Shown piece by piece: positions 27,554 through 36,118 of a DNA stretch of 64,000 bases (its first letter is position 1; every line of letters begins with the position of its first letter). The notes beneath the pieces were generated by a model. It saw only the letters and a program-made list of their open reading frames with translations, did not search any database and was not told the DNA's origin. A program made the translations under genes and the position numbers. Location of the stretch: assembly GCF_020966755.1 (NCBI RefSeq), contig NZ_JAJKFT010000010.1, positions 868,001 through 932,000 of the forward strand. The letters are read 5' to 3'. The stretch is from Blastopirellula sediminis (GTDB taxonomy: Bacteria > Planctomycetota > Planctomycetia > Pirellulales > Pirellulaceae).

Positions 27554-27674
27554 GTTGGCGGATGCGGGTGCGTCTGGCGCTTGGATTTCGAGCCGATCCA
27601 GCTTATAAGGAGTTGGTCCTTTCTACTCGCGCGGCAAGCGTCCATTCACGCCGATCACGGCAGCAGAAAAATTC

Positions 27675-28859
27675 ATGGTGAAATGTAATTTCTTGGCGAT
27701 CAGTTTCTGCGCGCTAGTGCTACTGACGAGCGTCAATCCGCTGCTATCCGCCGACAGTTCAACGCACTGGTGGAATGCCGACGTCGACAAGGCGCTAGCC
27801 AGCGCCGGAGAGAATCGTGCCGAGCTTCAGCAGGCGCTGGAGCAAGTCCCCGCCGAGCAGCGCAAGGGGATGGCGTTTCTGATTGCCAACATGCCGGACC
27901 AAGATCTTCGCGAACTGCCGAGCAGCTTCCTGCTGACGAACTGCCGCTTGGCCTATGAAACGCGAAGCGCCGCTCCCTGGGGCAAATCGATTCCGGAGGG
28001 TGTCTTTCTGAATGACGTTCTCCCCTACGCCAACTTGGATGAAGAGCGCGACGATTGGCGACTTCGCTTGCACGCGCTCAGCATGCCGATCATTCAAGGT
28101 TGCAAAACTCCCTCTACGGCGGCGCTGAAGTTGAACAAAGAGTTGTTTCCGCAACTCGAAGTGAAATACTCAACCTCTCGACGCGCTCCCAACCAGGGGC
28201 CGGCCGAAACGATGGAAAGCGGCGTCGCCTCGTGCACCGGGTTGTCGATCCTGCTGGTCGACGCTTGTCGTGCGGTCGGGATTCCGGCCCGCGTCGTCGG
28301 CACTCCGCTGTGGACCGACAAACGGGGCAATCATACCTGGGTCGAGATCTGGGACGACGGTTGGCACTTTACCGGCGCTTGCGAAGCAGGCGACGCCAAC
28401 AGCTTGGACGAGGGCTGGTTCGTCGGCGATGCGGCGAAGGCGCAAGAGGATGTCGCCGAGCATGCGATCTATGCGGCCAGCTTTCAGAAAACGCAAACCC
28501 CTTTCCCCATGGTGTGGGCCGACAAAAACAACAGCGTGTCAGCCGTCAACGTGACGCGCAGCTACGCTCCCAAGCAACCGGTCGAATCCAAGACCGCGAA
28601 ACTTTGGGTCCGAGTGGTTCGATCGCCGCGCGAACGAGCCGCCGTGCCGGTCGAGATTCGCGTTCCTGACGGCAAAGAACCGCTGCGAACAGGGATTTCC
28701 AAAGACGAAACCGCCGACCTGAACGACTATCTCGAATTTGATCTCCCGCCTGGGCGAGAGTTCGCCATTCTCGTCGCAGGAACGCGACGCGTCATCAAGT
28801 CGCCGGCCGCCGGCGCAAGCTTGCTGATTGAGATTCAGTTGCCGACCGATTCGAAGTAG
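27675..28859 (+). CDS. Secreted transglutaminase-like superfamily protein
   Basis: 394 aa with an N-terminal signal (MVKCNFLAISFCALVLLTSV). The transglutaminase-like core has MESGVASCTGLSILLVDACRAVGIPARVVG with nucleophile Cys187, then NHTWVEIWDDGWHFTGACE with His220. The usual Asp four residues after the second Trp is Gly here, a substitution that seems normal in this secreted subgroup. The tail is a beta-rich domain. Members act as cysteine peptidases or amidases. It opens a three-gene rightward cluster with 46- and 51-base gaps to the esterase and CBM9-like genes. Confidence 0.85.
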   Translation: MVKCNFLAISFCALVLLTSVNPLLSADSSTHWWNADVDKALASAGENRAELQQALEQVPAEQRKGMAFLIANMPDQDLRELPSSFLLTNCRLAYETRSAAPWGKSIPEGVFLNDVLPYANLDEERDDWRLRLHALSMPIIQGCKTPSTAALKLNKELFPQLEVKYSTSRRAPNQGPAETMESGVASCTGLSILLVDACRAVGIPARVVGTPLWTDKRGNHTWVEIWDDGWHFTGACEAGDANSLDEGWFVGDAAKAQEDVAEHAIYAASFQKTQTPFPMVWADKNNSVSAVNVTRSYAPKQPVESKTAKLWVRVVRSPRERAAVPVEIRVPDGKEPLRTGISKDETADLNDYLEFDLPPGREFAILVAGTRRVIKSPAAGASLLIEIQLPTDSK

Positions 28860-28905
28860 TCGCCGCTTCGCGTTTCATTTCCTCTCTTTTTCAGAAACGT
28901 CGCTG

Positions 28906-30153
28906 ATGCCATCTCGAAGTTGGATTGCTCTCACGTGCGTCGCTTTCGCTTTGGCCGCAGTTGGCACAAACGTCGCTGCGGAAACGTCGGCGGAAGCGGT
29001 CGCCGCGCTCGAGAAGCGATTGAAGCCTTCCTTAGAGTCGCTCGCCGCCTTAAAGACCGAAAGCTTCGCCGAATCGCCGCTCTCCAAGCGCGACGCCGCC
29101 GTCGCTCGCAAGCTAATCTGGAACGCGTATGCGGAAGCGGTTCGCAAAGAACGAACCCAGGAGATCCAGGACAAAGTCATCAAAGACGGCGACTTGGAAA
29201 TGCGTTTCGATCTGAAGACCTTCGGTAAGAAACCTCGCTCCGGTCATAGTCTCTGGATTTCGCTGCACGGCGGCGGTGGAGCTCCCGCGGCGATGAATGA
29301 CCAGCAATGGGAAAACCAAAAGCGGCTCTATTCGCTGGAAGAGGGCGTTTACGTCGCCCCTCGTGCCCCGACCAATACTTGGAACCTGTGGCACGAACCG
29401 CACATCGACCGGATGTTCAATCGCCTGATCGCAGACCTAATCGTGACGCACGACGTCGATCCCAATCGGGTCTACCTCCTGGGTTACTCGGCTGGCGGCG
29501 ACGGCGTTTATCAACTGGCGCCGCGGATGGCCGATCGCTGGGCGGCCGCTTCGATGATGGCCGGGCACCCCAACGGAGTCTCGCTCCTCTCGCTGCGCAA
29601 CACGCCGTTCGCAATTCACATGGGAGGAAACGACGCCGCCTACAATCGCAACAAGGTGGCGGCGGAGTATGGCCAGAAGCTGGACGCGTTGCAAAAGCAA
29701 GATCCCGATGGGTATGTCCATGAAGTCCAGATCTACGAAGGGAAGGGGCACTGGATGGATCGCCTCGACGGTCAAGCGTTGCCCTGGATGGCGCAGCGTA
29801 CCCGCAATCCGCTTCCCACGCGGGTCGTCTGGAATCAAACCGGAACGCCGCATCAACAATCGTATTGGCTCGCCGTTCCGAGCGGCGCCGAAAAAGTCGG
29901 CAGCCTGGTCGTCGCCGATCGCCAAGGCCAGACGATTGAAATCACCCAAGCGGAGAACGTCCCGAATCTTCTGGTCCGTTTGGACGACCGGATGGTCGAT
30001 CTCGATCAGCCGATCGAAGTCAAACAGGGATCGCAGACGATTTACCAAGGGGTCGCTTCACGAACGATCGGCACGATGCTGCGCACGCTGCTCGACTACG
30101 GCGATCCAGAACTGACGTTCGACGCCGAAGTCAGCGTTCAACTCGCCAACTAG
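28906..30153 (+). CDS. Secreted alpha/beta-hydrolase, esterase/depolymerase type
   Basis: 415 aa from the ATG at 28906; the upstream frame overlaps the transglutaminase gene. After a signal peptide (MPSRSWIALTCVAFALAAVG) and a helical stretch comes the hydrolase core: LWISLHGGGGAP (oxyanion loop), NRVYLLGYSAGGDGVYQLA with nucleophile Ser195, and GKGHWMD with the likely catalytic His. It resembles PHB-depolymerase-like esterases. A C-terminal beta-rich domain of about 110 residues follows. Likely co-transcribed with the neighbours for extracellular polymer breakdown, by inference. Confidence 0.85.
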   Translation: MPSRSWIALTCVAFALAAVGTNVAAETSAEAVAALEKRLKPSLESLAALKTESFAESPLSKRDAAVARKLIWNAYAEAVRKERTQEIQDKVIKDGDLEMRFDLKTFGKKPRSGHSLWISLHGGGGAPAAMNDQQWENQKRLYSLEEGVYVAPRAPTNTWNLWHEPHIDRMFNRLIADLIVTHDVDPNRVYLLGYSAGGDGVYQLAPRMADRWAAASMMAGHPNGVSLLSLRNTPFAIHMGGNDAAYNRNKVAAEYGQKLDALQKQDPDGYVHEVQIYEGKGHWMDRLDGQALPWMAQRTRNPLPTRVVWNQTGTPHQQSYWLAVPSGAEKVGSLVVADRQGQTIEITQAENVPNLLVRLDDRMVDLDQPIEVKQGSQTIYQGVASRTIGTMLRTLLDYGDPELTFDAEVSVQLAN

Positions 30154-30204
30154 CGATCTCGCGTACTCCATTTACCTTCACGCCCTTTGCAGGCGATTTT
30201 CCTG

Positions 30205-31296
30205 ATGAACATTTTGAAGTCGCTGGTTACGCGGACGGCGATCGCCGTGGTCGCTCCCCTTACTCTTTCCTTCGCGACGATCGCGCTGGCCGAGTCGCCG
30301 TTCACGCTGACTCCGCGGGGCTATGTCGTCTACCGAGCCGCCGCGGCGCCCAAGATTGACGGCAAGCTGAGCGACGACGAATGGGGCAAGGTTCCGTGGA
30401 GCGAACCGTTTGTCGATATCGAAGGCGCCGACCATCCGGCCCCAACGCACCAGACGCGGATGAAGATGACGTGGGACGACGAGGCGCTCTACATCGCCGC
30501 GGAACTTGTCGAGCCGAACGTCTGGGGGACGTTGACCGAACATGACTCGGTGATCTTTTACGATCCGGACTTTGAAGTCTTCATCGATCCGGACGGCGAT
30601 AACCACATGTACGCCGAGCTGGAGCTGAACGCGCTGAACACGACGTGGGATCTGCTGCTGAACAAACCGTACAAAGATGGCGGCAAGGCGGTGAACGGTT
30701 GGGAGATCATGGGCCTCAAGACCGCCGTCGCGATCAACGGCACGATCAACGATCCAAGCGACGTCGACCAAGGGTGGACGGTAGAAATCTCCTGGCCGTG
30801 GAAGGGACTGCAAGAGTTGTCGACCGCGAAGTTTCCGCCGCAGGATGGAGACCGACTGCGTATCGATTTCTCGCGAGTCGAATGGGACGTCGTTACCAAA
30901 GCGGGAAAGACGGAAAAGGTCCCTAATCGCCCCGAGCACAACTGGGTCTGGTCGCCCCAAGGGGTCATCAACATGCACCGTCCCGAGACCTGGGGCGAAG
31001 CGCTCTTTAGCACCCAAAACGTCGGCGCCGTCACGTTCAAGCAAGACCCGGCCCGCCCTTACAAGACGCTGCTCCATAACGTTTACTACGCTCAAAAGGC
31101 GTACCACGAACAGCATGACGCTTACGCCGCCGATCTATCGCAGCTCGATCTCCACGTCGACGGCCTGAAGCAAGTGACGCTACACGCGACGCCCCATGCG
31201 TTCACCGCTTCGATCAAAACGCCGGAATCGGCAGGCGGAAAGAGCTGGGTGATTGACCAGGATTCGCTTCTTTTAACGCCGGAACCGCGGCGCTAG
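30205..31296 (+). CDS. Secreted carbohydrate-binding (CBM9-like) protein
   Basis: 363 aa from the ATG at 30205. Signal peptide ends ...ATIALA. The domain is the DOMON-like/CBM9 type: APKIDGKLSDDEWGKVPWSEPFVDIEG, TRMKMTWDDEALYIAAEL, VIFYDPDFEVFIDPDGDNHMYAELELNA and GWTVEISWPWKGL. It is found in xylanases and in stand-alone planctomycete proteins that bind sugars. No catalytic domain is attached. It is the last gene of the trio and converges with the methyltransferase, overlapping its stop by four bases. Confidence 0.9.
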   Translation: MNILKSLVTRTAIAVVAPLTLSFATIALAESPFTLTPRGYVVYRAAAAPKIDGKLSDDEWGKVPWSEPFVDIEGADHPAPTHQTRMKMTWDDEALYIAAELVEPNVWGTLTEHDSVIFYDPDFEVFIDPDGDNHMYAELELNALNTTWDLLLNKPYKDGGKAVNGWEIMGLKTAVAINGTINDPSDVDQGWTVEISWPWKGLQELSTAKFPPQDGDRLRIDFSRVEWDVVTKAGKTEKVPNRPEHNWVWSPQGVINMHRPETWGEALFSTQNVGAVTFKQDPARPYKTLLHNVYYAQKAYHEQHDAYAADLSQLDLHVDGLKQVTLHATPHAFTASIKTPESAGGKSWVIDQDSLLLTPEPRR

Positions 31297-32201
31297 AACA
31301 GCACGCGCTCCGTCATCTTCGCCAGTCGCCGCCGCGCCATCTCGCAATACTCGGGCGATTGATCGACGCCCAGATAGTGTCGTCCCAGCTTGCGGGCCAC
31401 GACGCCGACCGTTCCGCTTCCCATGAAGGGATCAAGCGCGATTCCTTCCGGCGGACAGGTCGCGAGCAAACAGGTTTCGACCAGTTTCTCCGGGAAGACG
31501 GCGAAGTGGGCTTCGCGGAATTTGGAGAGGGGGATCGACCAGACGGTTCGTTTGTTGCGTCCTTGGGGATGGAACGCTTGATCCCAGCGGCCGTCGTGCA
31601 GGTTTGAGGAGCCGCCGTTTTTGCCTGCCTCCGGCGTGCTGCCGCGCTGATGGAAGTGGCGGCGGCCTCCCTTCATCTGGCTCTTTTCGCTGAAGGTGAC
31701 GTGCGGCTCGCGGATCGCGTCGGCGTCGTAGTAGTACTCTTTGCTCTTGCTGAAGAAGAAGACGTACTCGTGATCGGTGGTGGGGCGTGTCTTCACGCTC
31801 GACGGCATCGCGTTCGGCTTTTGCCAGATGACGTCGCTCCGCAAGATCCAGCCGGCGTCCTTCATCGCCAAGGCGAATCGCCACGGCATGCCGAGCAGCT
31901 CGCCATTGACGTATTTGTCCCCCAGCACCACCCAAAGGGAACCGCTCTCCTTCAGCGTTCGTTGCACTTGAGCGAAGAGGGCGACCAGACGCTCGATATA
32001 CTCAGCCGGCGTTTTCTCCAGACCGATCTGCTCGTCGCCGGAGTAGTCGCGCTGCTGGAAGTAGGGGGGACTCGTGACGACCGCGTCGATGAATTCGTCG
32101 GGCCACGCGGCGATGACCTGCGTCGCATCGCCGCACTCAATCGAGTCGAGCGGGGGAGGGGAGAGCTTCCCCGATTTGGAGGGCGAGTCCTTTCGCGACA
32201 T
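31293..32201 (-). CDS. Orphan DNA amino-methyltransferase, beta class
   Basis: 302 aa from the ATG at 32199-32201. Upstream residues in the frame overlap argS and are not used. The order is motif IV VVTSPPYFQQ (residues 41-50), a target-recognition region, then motif I DPFMGSGT (257-264) with the LGVD SAM loop, which defines the beta class. SPPY favours cytosine-N4, although N6-adenine cannot be excluded. No restriction gene lies nearby, so it is likely a solitary regulatory or maintenance methylase. It starts five bases after the argS stop, suggesting translational coupling, an odd pairing of genes. Confidence 0.88.
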   Translation of the reverse strand: MSRKDSPSKSGKLSPPPLDSIECGDATQVIAAWPDEFIDAVVTSPPYFQQRDYSGDEQIGLEKTPAEYIERLVALFAQVQRTLKESGSLWVVLGDKYVNGELLGMPWRFALAMKDAGWILRSDVIWQKPNAMPSSVKTRPTTDHEYVFFFSKSKEYYYDADAIREPHVTFSEKSQMKGGRRHFHQRGSTPEAGKNGGSSNLHDGRWDQAFHPQGRNKRTVWSIPLSKFREAHFAVFPEKLVETCLLATCPPEGIALDPFMGSGTVGVVARKLGRHYLGVDQSPEYCEMARRRLAKMTERVLF

Positions 32202-32206
32202 TTGGC

Positions 32207-34171
32207 TCACATTTTGTCGACGGTCGAAATCCCGAGTAACGCGAGCCCCTGTTGTATCACCCGAGCGGTCAAATCGCAAAGCAATAGCCGGCTCTGCTTC
32301 TGCTCGTCGGTCTCGGCCTTCAGCACCGGGCACTGCTCGAAGAAGGTCGAATACGACTTGGCCAGCTCTTCAAACAAGTAGCTGGTCAGCTGATTGGGGC
32401 GATAATCGGCGATCGTATCTTGCAGCGCTTCGGGGAGCCGCAGCACTTTCATCGCCAGCGCCCGTTCGGCCGGAGACGAAACGCCGATCTTGGCGCCGCT
32501 GGTGCGGAGCGCCGCAATATCGACTTCGCCGCGGCGGAAGATGCTTTGCACGCGGGCGTAGGCGTACTGCATGTACGTCGCCGTGTTCCCATTGAGCGCC
32601 AACATCTTGTCGTAGCTGAAGACATAGTCGGTCTCGCGATTCTGCGACAAGTCGCCATACTTCAAACCGCCGATCCCGACCCGCTGCGCGACGTCGGCGT
32701 ACTGCTCTTCGCTGAGCTGTCCATCTTTGTCGTTCTCGCGGACGATCTTGTCGGCGCGGGAAACCGCTTCGTCGAGCAAGCCTTCGAGCCCGACCGTGTC
32801 GCCGGAGCGCGTCTTGTACGGCTTTCCATCTTCTCCCATCACCGTGCCGAAGCTGACATGCTTCAGCTCGATGTCGGCATAACCCCACTTCTTCGCCGCG
32901 GCGAAGAGCTTGTCGAAGTGTTCCCCCTGGCGGAAGTCGACCACGTAGAGGATCGCGTCAGGCTTCCATTCGCGCATCCGATATTCGATCGTCGCCAGGT
33001 CGGTGGTCGCGTAGAGGAACGCCCCATCCTTCTTGCGGATGATCATCGGCGCTTTGAAACCGTCTAGGAAGACGCAGAGCGCGCCTTCCGACTCTTCAGC
33101 GAATCCTTTTTCGATGAAGTCGTTGACGACAGGGCCGAGCTGATTGTGATAGAAGCTTTCCCCCAGTTCGTAGTCGAACGTCACGTCGAGCCGCTGATAA
33201 ATCCGCTGAATGTCTTCGCGGCATTTCGGCAGGAACTCGTGCCAGAGGGCGAGGTTTTCTTCGTCGTCGGCGTGCAGCTTGGCGGTCTCGTTCAAGACGG
33301 CCGTGCCGATGTCGGAATGTTCGGCGGCGATCTTGGCGAACTCCGGATCGGCGGCGAGCGCGCTGAGCTTCGCTTCGTCCTTCACCAACTCTTTGCTCGC
33401 ATCCTCGGCTTGACGCTGCAACTTCTCCAGCTCTTTGGTCGCCTTCTTGTCGGCCGCTTTGTCGCCGGTCGGCGGCATCGCCTTCCGCTCTTCGATTTCG
33501 GCCGCCATTTCCATCAGCTTCGACTTGCGAGCCGGCAGCGACTTCTGACCGTCGATGTAGTCGATGATCTTCCGGACTTCGCGATAGAGCCGCGACAATT
33601 CGGCGACCGGGCTTTCGTGATACGCTTCGTTGTTGCGGAAGTGCTTGAAGCCGTAAATGATCATCCCGAACTGCGTCCCCCAGTCCCCCAGGTGGTTGTC
33701 GGTGATCACTTCATGCCCCAGGAAGCGGAGCGTCTTGGCGAGCGAGTCGCCGATCACGGTCGAGCGGATGTGCCCGACGTGCATCGGTTTGGCGACGTTC
33801 GGCGAAGAGAAGTCGAGGACGTACTTCTTCGGCGCTTCGACCAGCGGCACGCCGATCCGCTCATCGGTCACCGCCGCGGCCAGTTGCGCTTCGATCCAGG
33901 CGTCCTTCAGCTTGATATTGATAAAGCCCGGCCCGGCGATTTCGAGCGGCTCGCACATGTCGGAGAGGTCGATTTTCTCGACGATCTCCGCGGCGATTTC
34001 CCGCGGATTTTTCCCCAACTTCTTGCCGAGCGGCATCGCGCAGTTGGCCTGATAGTCGCCGAATTTGGGGTCGTTGGTCGGCCGAATCATCTCGAGCAAC
34101 GGCGCCGTTTCGTCGACCAGCGGGGACAAAACAGCGTCAAATCGACCACGCAGGACTTGCAGAATGTTCAT
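32207..34171 (-). CDS. argS: Arginyl-tRNA synthetase with extra coiled-coil insertion
   Basis: 654 aa against about 560-590 in most bacteria. It charges tRNA-Arg with arginine. Seen are the Arg-S domain at the N-terminus, FSSPNVAKPMHVGHIRSTVIG with the HVGH form of HIGH (131-134), DWGTQFGMI, GKPYKTRSGDTV, and a C-terminal anticodon-binding DALR domain (LPEALQDTIADYRPNQLTSY). The extra length is a charged Lys/Glu/Ala-rich stretch at about 205-285 (KATKELEKLQRQAEDASKEL), predicted coiled coil. The stop is followed within five bases by the methyltransferase. Confidence 0.96.
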   Translation of the reverse strand: MNILQVLRGRFDAVLSPLVDETAPLLEMIRPTNDPKFGDYQANCAMPLGKKLGKNPREIAAEIVEKIDLSDMCEPLEIAGPGFINIKLKDAWIEAQLAAAVTDERIGVPLVEAPKKYVLDFSSPNVAKPMHVGHIRSTVIGDSLAKTLRFLGHEVITDNHLGDWGTQFGMIIYGFKHFRNNEAYHESPVAELSRLYREVRKIIDYIDGQKSLPARKSKLMEMAAEIEERKAMPPTGDKAADKKATKELEKLQRQAEDASKELVKDEAKLSALAADPEFAKIAAEHSDIGTAVLNETAKLHADDEENLALWHEFLPKCREDIQRIYQRLDVTFDYELGESFYHNQLGPVVNDFIEKGFAEESEGALCVFLDGFKAPMIIRKKDGAFLYATTDLATIEYRMREWKPDAILYVVDFRQGEHFDKLFAAAKKWGYADIELKHVSFGTVMGEDGKPYKTRSGDTVGLEGLLDEAVSRADKIVRENDKDGQLSEEQYADVAQRVGIGGLKYGDLSQNRETDYVFSYDKMLALNGNTATYMQYAYARVQSIFRRGEVDIAALRTSGAKIGVSSPAERALAMKVLRLPEALQDTIADYRPNQLTSYLFEELAKSYSTFFEQCPVLKAETDEQKQSRLLLCDLTARVIQQGLALLGISTVDKM

Positions 34172-34250
34172 ACGGCGTAAGGAGTTGGGTCCAAAAAACG
34201 AGAGCGCAAACGGCCATTTTCAGACGATTTCCGGCATTTTACAAGGGCCG

Positions 34251-34412
34251 GGGAATAGAACACGGAGGCCACGGCGGGGAACGCGGCAAGAGACACGGTA
34301 AGAGAGAGGAAGGTATTTAGACGCTACCGGCGAATAACCGAACCTTCAAATCCTCGCTATTTCTTGCGGCGTTTCTTACCGTGCCGAATCCGTGGCCTCC
34401 GTGTTCCATTCC
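34251..34412. repeat. Family B inverted-repeat element, copy 1
   Basis: Outer arms (34251-34273 and 34390-34412) contain AGAACACGGAGGCCACGG with one mismatch between arms. An inner pair CACGGTAAGA (34293-34302) / TCTTACCGTG (34374-34383) extends the fold. The element would form a long hairpin of about 160 bases. A second copy is at 57298-57472. Confidence 0.85.
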
Positions 34413-34458
34413 TCGACCTTCCCCTGGGCGCTGAGGCGATCAGCAACGACACTCAAGT

Positions 34459-34487
34459 GTGAAAAAGGGGTCAGGTCTCTTTTTCAC
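34459..34487. repeat. Short palindrome GTGAAAAAG...CTTTTTCAC
   Basis: A nine-base perfect inverted repeat flanks GGGTCAGGTCT. It lies 34 bases before the lplA-like ATG. I recall very similar GAAAAAGGGGTCAGGTC motifs near REP-associated transposases in other bacteria, but no such gene is here. It may be a mobile repeat or an operator. Confidence 0.55.
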
Positions 34488-34520
34488 GTCTTACGCCTCA
34501 CTCCACCAGACACGCCGCCG

Positions 34521-35240
34521 ATGTACTTGTTCGATCTCACGTTGCCGACGCCGGAGGAGAATCTGGCTCTCGACGAAGCGTTGCTCGAAGCCAACGAGGC
34601 TGGCGAATTGGTCGGCGACGTTTTGCGGCTATGGGAACCGACCGGGCCGCTGGCGGTGATCGGCCGCGCTTCGAGGATCGCCGAAGAGGCGAATCTGCCG
34701 GCTTGTGCGGAGCGAGGCGTGCCGGTCTTTCGCCGGACCAGCGGAGGCGCCGCGATCGTCGCCGGGCCAGGCTGTTTGATGTACGCGGTCACGCTCAGTC
34801 TGGCCAATCGAGAACATCTCCGGGCAATCGATCTCTGCCATCAGTACGTGATGGAGAAGATGCTCGCCGCGCTGTCGCCCTATGTCGAAGGGGTCGCGTT
34901 CCAAGGGACGTGCGATCTGACCTGGAACAATCGAAAGTTCAGCGGCAACAGCCTCCGCGTCAAGCGCGACCATGTCCTTTATCACGGCACGCTCCTCTAT
35001 GACTTTCCGCTGGAGCTCATCGCCGATTGCCTCCGCCACCCGCCGCGGACGCCTGACTACCGCGAGCAGCGCGACCACACGCAGTTCGTCACCAACTTGC
35101 CGATTTCGCGCGAGCAGCTGAAAGCGGCGCTGATCGAAACGTGGGGCGCCGACCAGCCGCTCACCGAATGGCCGCAGCAGCGAACCGCCGATCTGGTCGC
35201 CGAGCGGTATGCAACCGATGAGTGGAACCAGATGCGGTAG
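34521..35240 (+). CDS. Lipoate-protein ligase A-like (BPL/LPL family)
   Basis: 239 aa from the ATG at 34521; the upstream part of the frame is repeat sequence. BPL/LPL catalytic-domain features are LRLWEPTGPLAVIGRAS, FRRTSGGAAIV (the RRxSGG lipoyl-AMP loop, 71-80), GCLMYAVTLSL and NRKFSGNSLRVKRDHVLYHGTLLYD with the catalytic Lys139. It should attach lipoate or octanoate to E2 or GcvH domains, or act as an amidotransferase. No lipoyl-domain protein is near. The accessory C-terminal domain of E. coli LplA is absent. Confidence 0.85.
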   Translation: MYLFDLTLPTPEENLALDEALLEANEAGELVGDVLRLWEPTGPLAVIGRASRIAEEANLPACAERGVPVFRRTSGGAAIVAGPGCLMYAVTLSLANREHLRAIDLCHQYVMEKMLAALSPYVEGVAFQGTCDLTWNNRKFSGNSLRVKRDHVLYHGTLLYDFPLELIADCLRHPPRTPDYREQRDHTQFVTNLPISREQLKAALIETWGADQPLTEWPQQRTADLVAERYATDEWNQMR

Positions 35241-35250
35241 CGTCACGCGC

Positions 35251-35390
35251 AATACTAGCCCGAGGCGCGAGCCGAGGGAATGTGCGCGAACCTATCGAAA
35301 AAGACACTATCCAGCGCCAGCCGCAAATTGGTTGCGACCTCTTCCCCGCAACCCACCGCATTCCCTCGGCTCGCGCCTCGGGCTAGTATT
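35251..35390. repeat. Family A inverted-repeat element, copy 2
   Basis: Perfect 31-base arms (35251-35281 and 35360-35390) with core CCCGAGGCGCGAGCCGAGGG. The 78-base interior carries GTGCGCGAACCTAT, then GCCGCAAATTGGTTGCGACC, both repeated in the copy at 38894. It follows the lplA-like stop by ten bases and precedes the sigma-factor gene. Confidence 0.93.
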
Positions 35391-35515
35391 TCCCCGCTTT
35401 CCCCATTCCAAAAAAACTTTTCCCTTGCAGAAAGGTTTTCCGCTCTCGCGTGTCTTACCATAGGAGGGCAATCGCCTTCGCTCGCTCTTCTCCCACGCAT
35501 GAAGCGACTTAAACC

Positions 35516-36118
35516 TTGCCGCCACTTCCAGATACGCGCGAAACGCTGATCCGCCGGCTGCCGGACGCCGCTGATGTGGAAGCGTGGGACGCATTTATCG
35601 AGATTTATGAGCCGCTGTTGTTTCGGCTCGCGCGGAGCAAAGGGTTTCAGCAAGCCGACGCCGAGGACTTCGTCCAGGAAGTGCTAGCCGCGGTCTCCAA
35701 AGCGGTCGGGCGATGGGTCGACGACGAAAATCGCGGTACGTTCAAGGCCTGGCTGTTTCGCATTGCGCAAAACATGGCGATCAACTTCATGACTCGGCCG
35801 CGGCATCAACGACTCGGATCGGGCGACAGCCAAATCGCCGGCCTGCTTGCTCAGCATCCTGATCCCAGCAGCGAGTCGACGCAGATGTTCGCCCTCGAAT
35901 ATCGCCGCGAACTCTTTCGCTGTGCGGCGGAGCAAGTTCGCACGCAAGTCAACGAGCGGCAATGGCAAGCGTTCTGGAAGTCGAGCGTCGAAGCGCAGCC
36001 GATTCCGGAAGTCGCAGCGGAGTTAGAAATGAGCGTCGGCAGCATTTACATCGCGCGGAGCCGGATTACCAAACGGATCCGCGAAAAGATCTTCTTCCTT
36101 GAGGAGCAATCACGATGA
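35516..36118 (+). CDS. ECF-type RNA polymerase sigma factor
   Basis: 200 aa from a TTG start; no ATG is available in frame and no Shine-Dalgarno is clear. Region 2 reads IYEPLLFRLARSKGFQQADAEDFVQEVLAAV, and WLFRIAQNMAINFMTR closes it. Region 4 is EVAAELEMSVGSIYIARSRITKRIREK, a helix-turn-helix. This belongs to the planctomycete ECF groups associated with protein kinases. Its last codon overlaps the kinase start (ATGA), so the two are translated together and the kinase probably controls it. Confidence 0.92.
   Translation: MPPLPDTRETLIRRLPDAADVEAWDAFIEIYEPLLFRLARSKGFQQADAEDFVQEVLAAVSKAVGRWVDDENRGTFKAWLFRIAQNMAINFMTRPRHQRLGSGDSQIAGLLAQHPDPSSESTQMFALEYRRELFRCAAEQVRTQVNERQWQAFWKSSVEAQPIPEVAAELEMSVGSIYIARSRITKRIREKIFFLEEQSR

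Larger units (their letters stand above)
34172..34520. other. Intergenic region with family B element and a short palindrome
   Basis: The 349-base gap between divergent argS and the lipoate-ligase-like gene is largely filled by the family B element (34251-34412) and the 29-base palindrome (34459-34487). The remaining parts, 34172-34250 and 34413-34458, should hold the argS and lplA-like promoters. No gene is seen. Confidence 0.75.
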
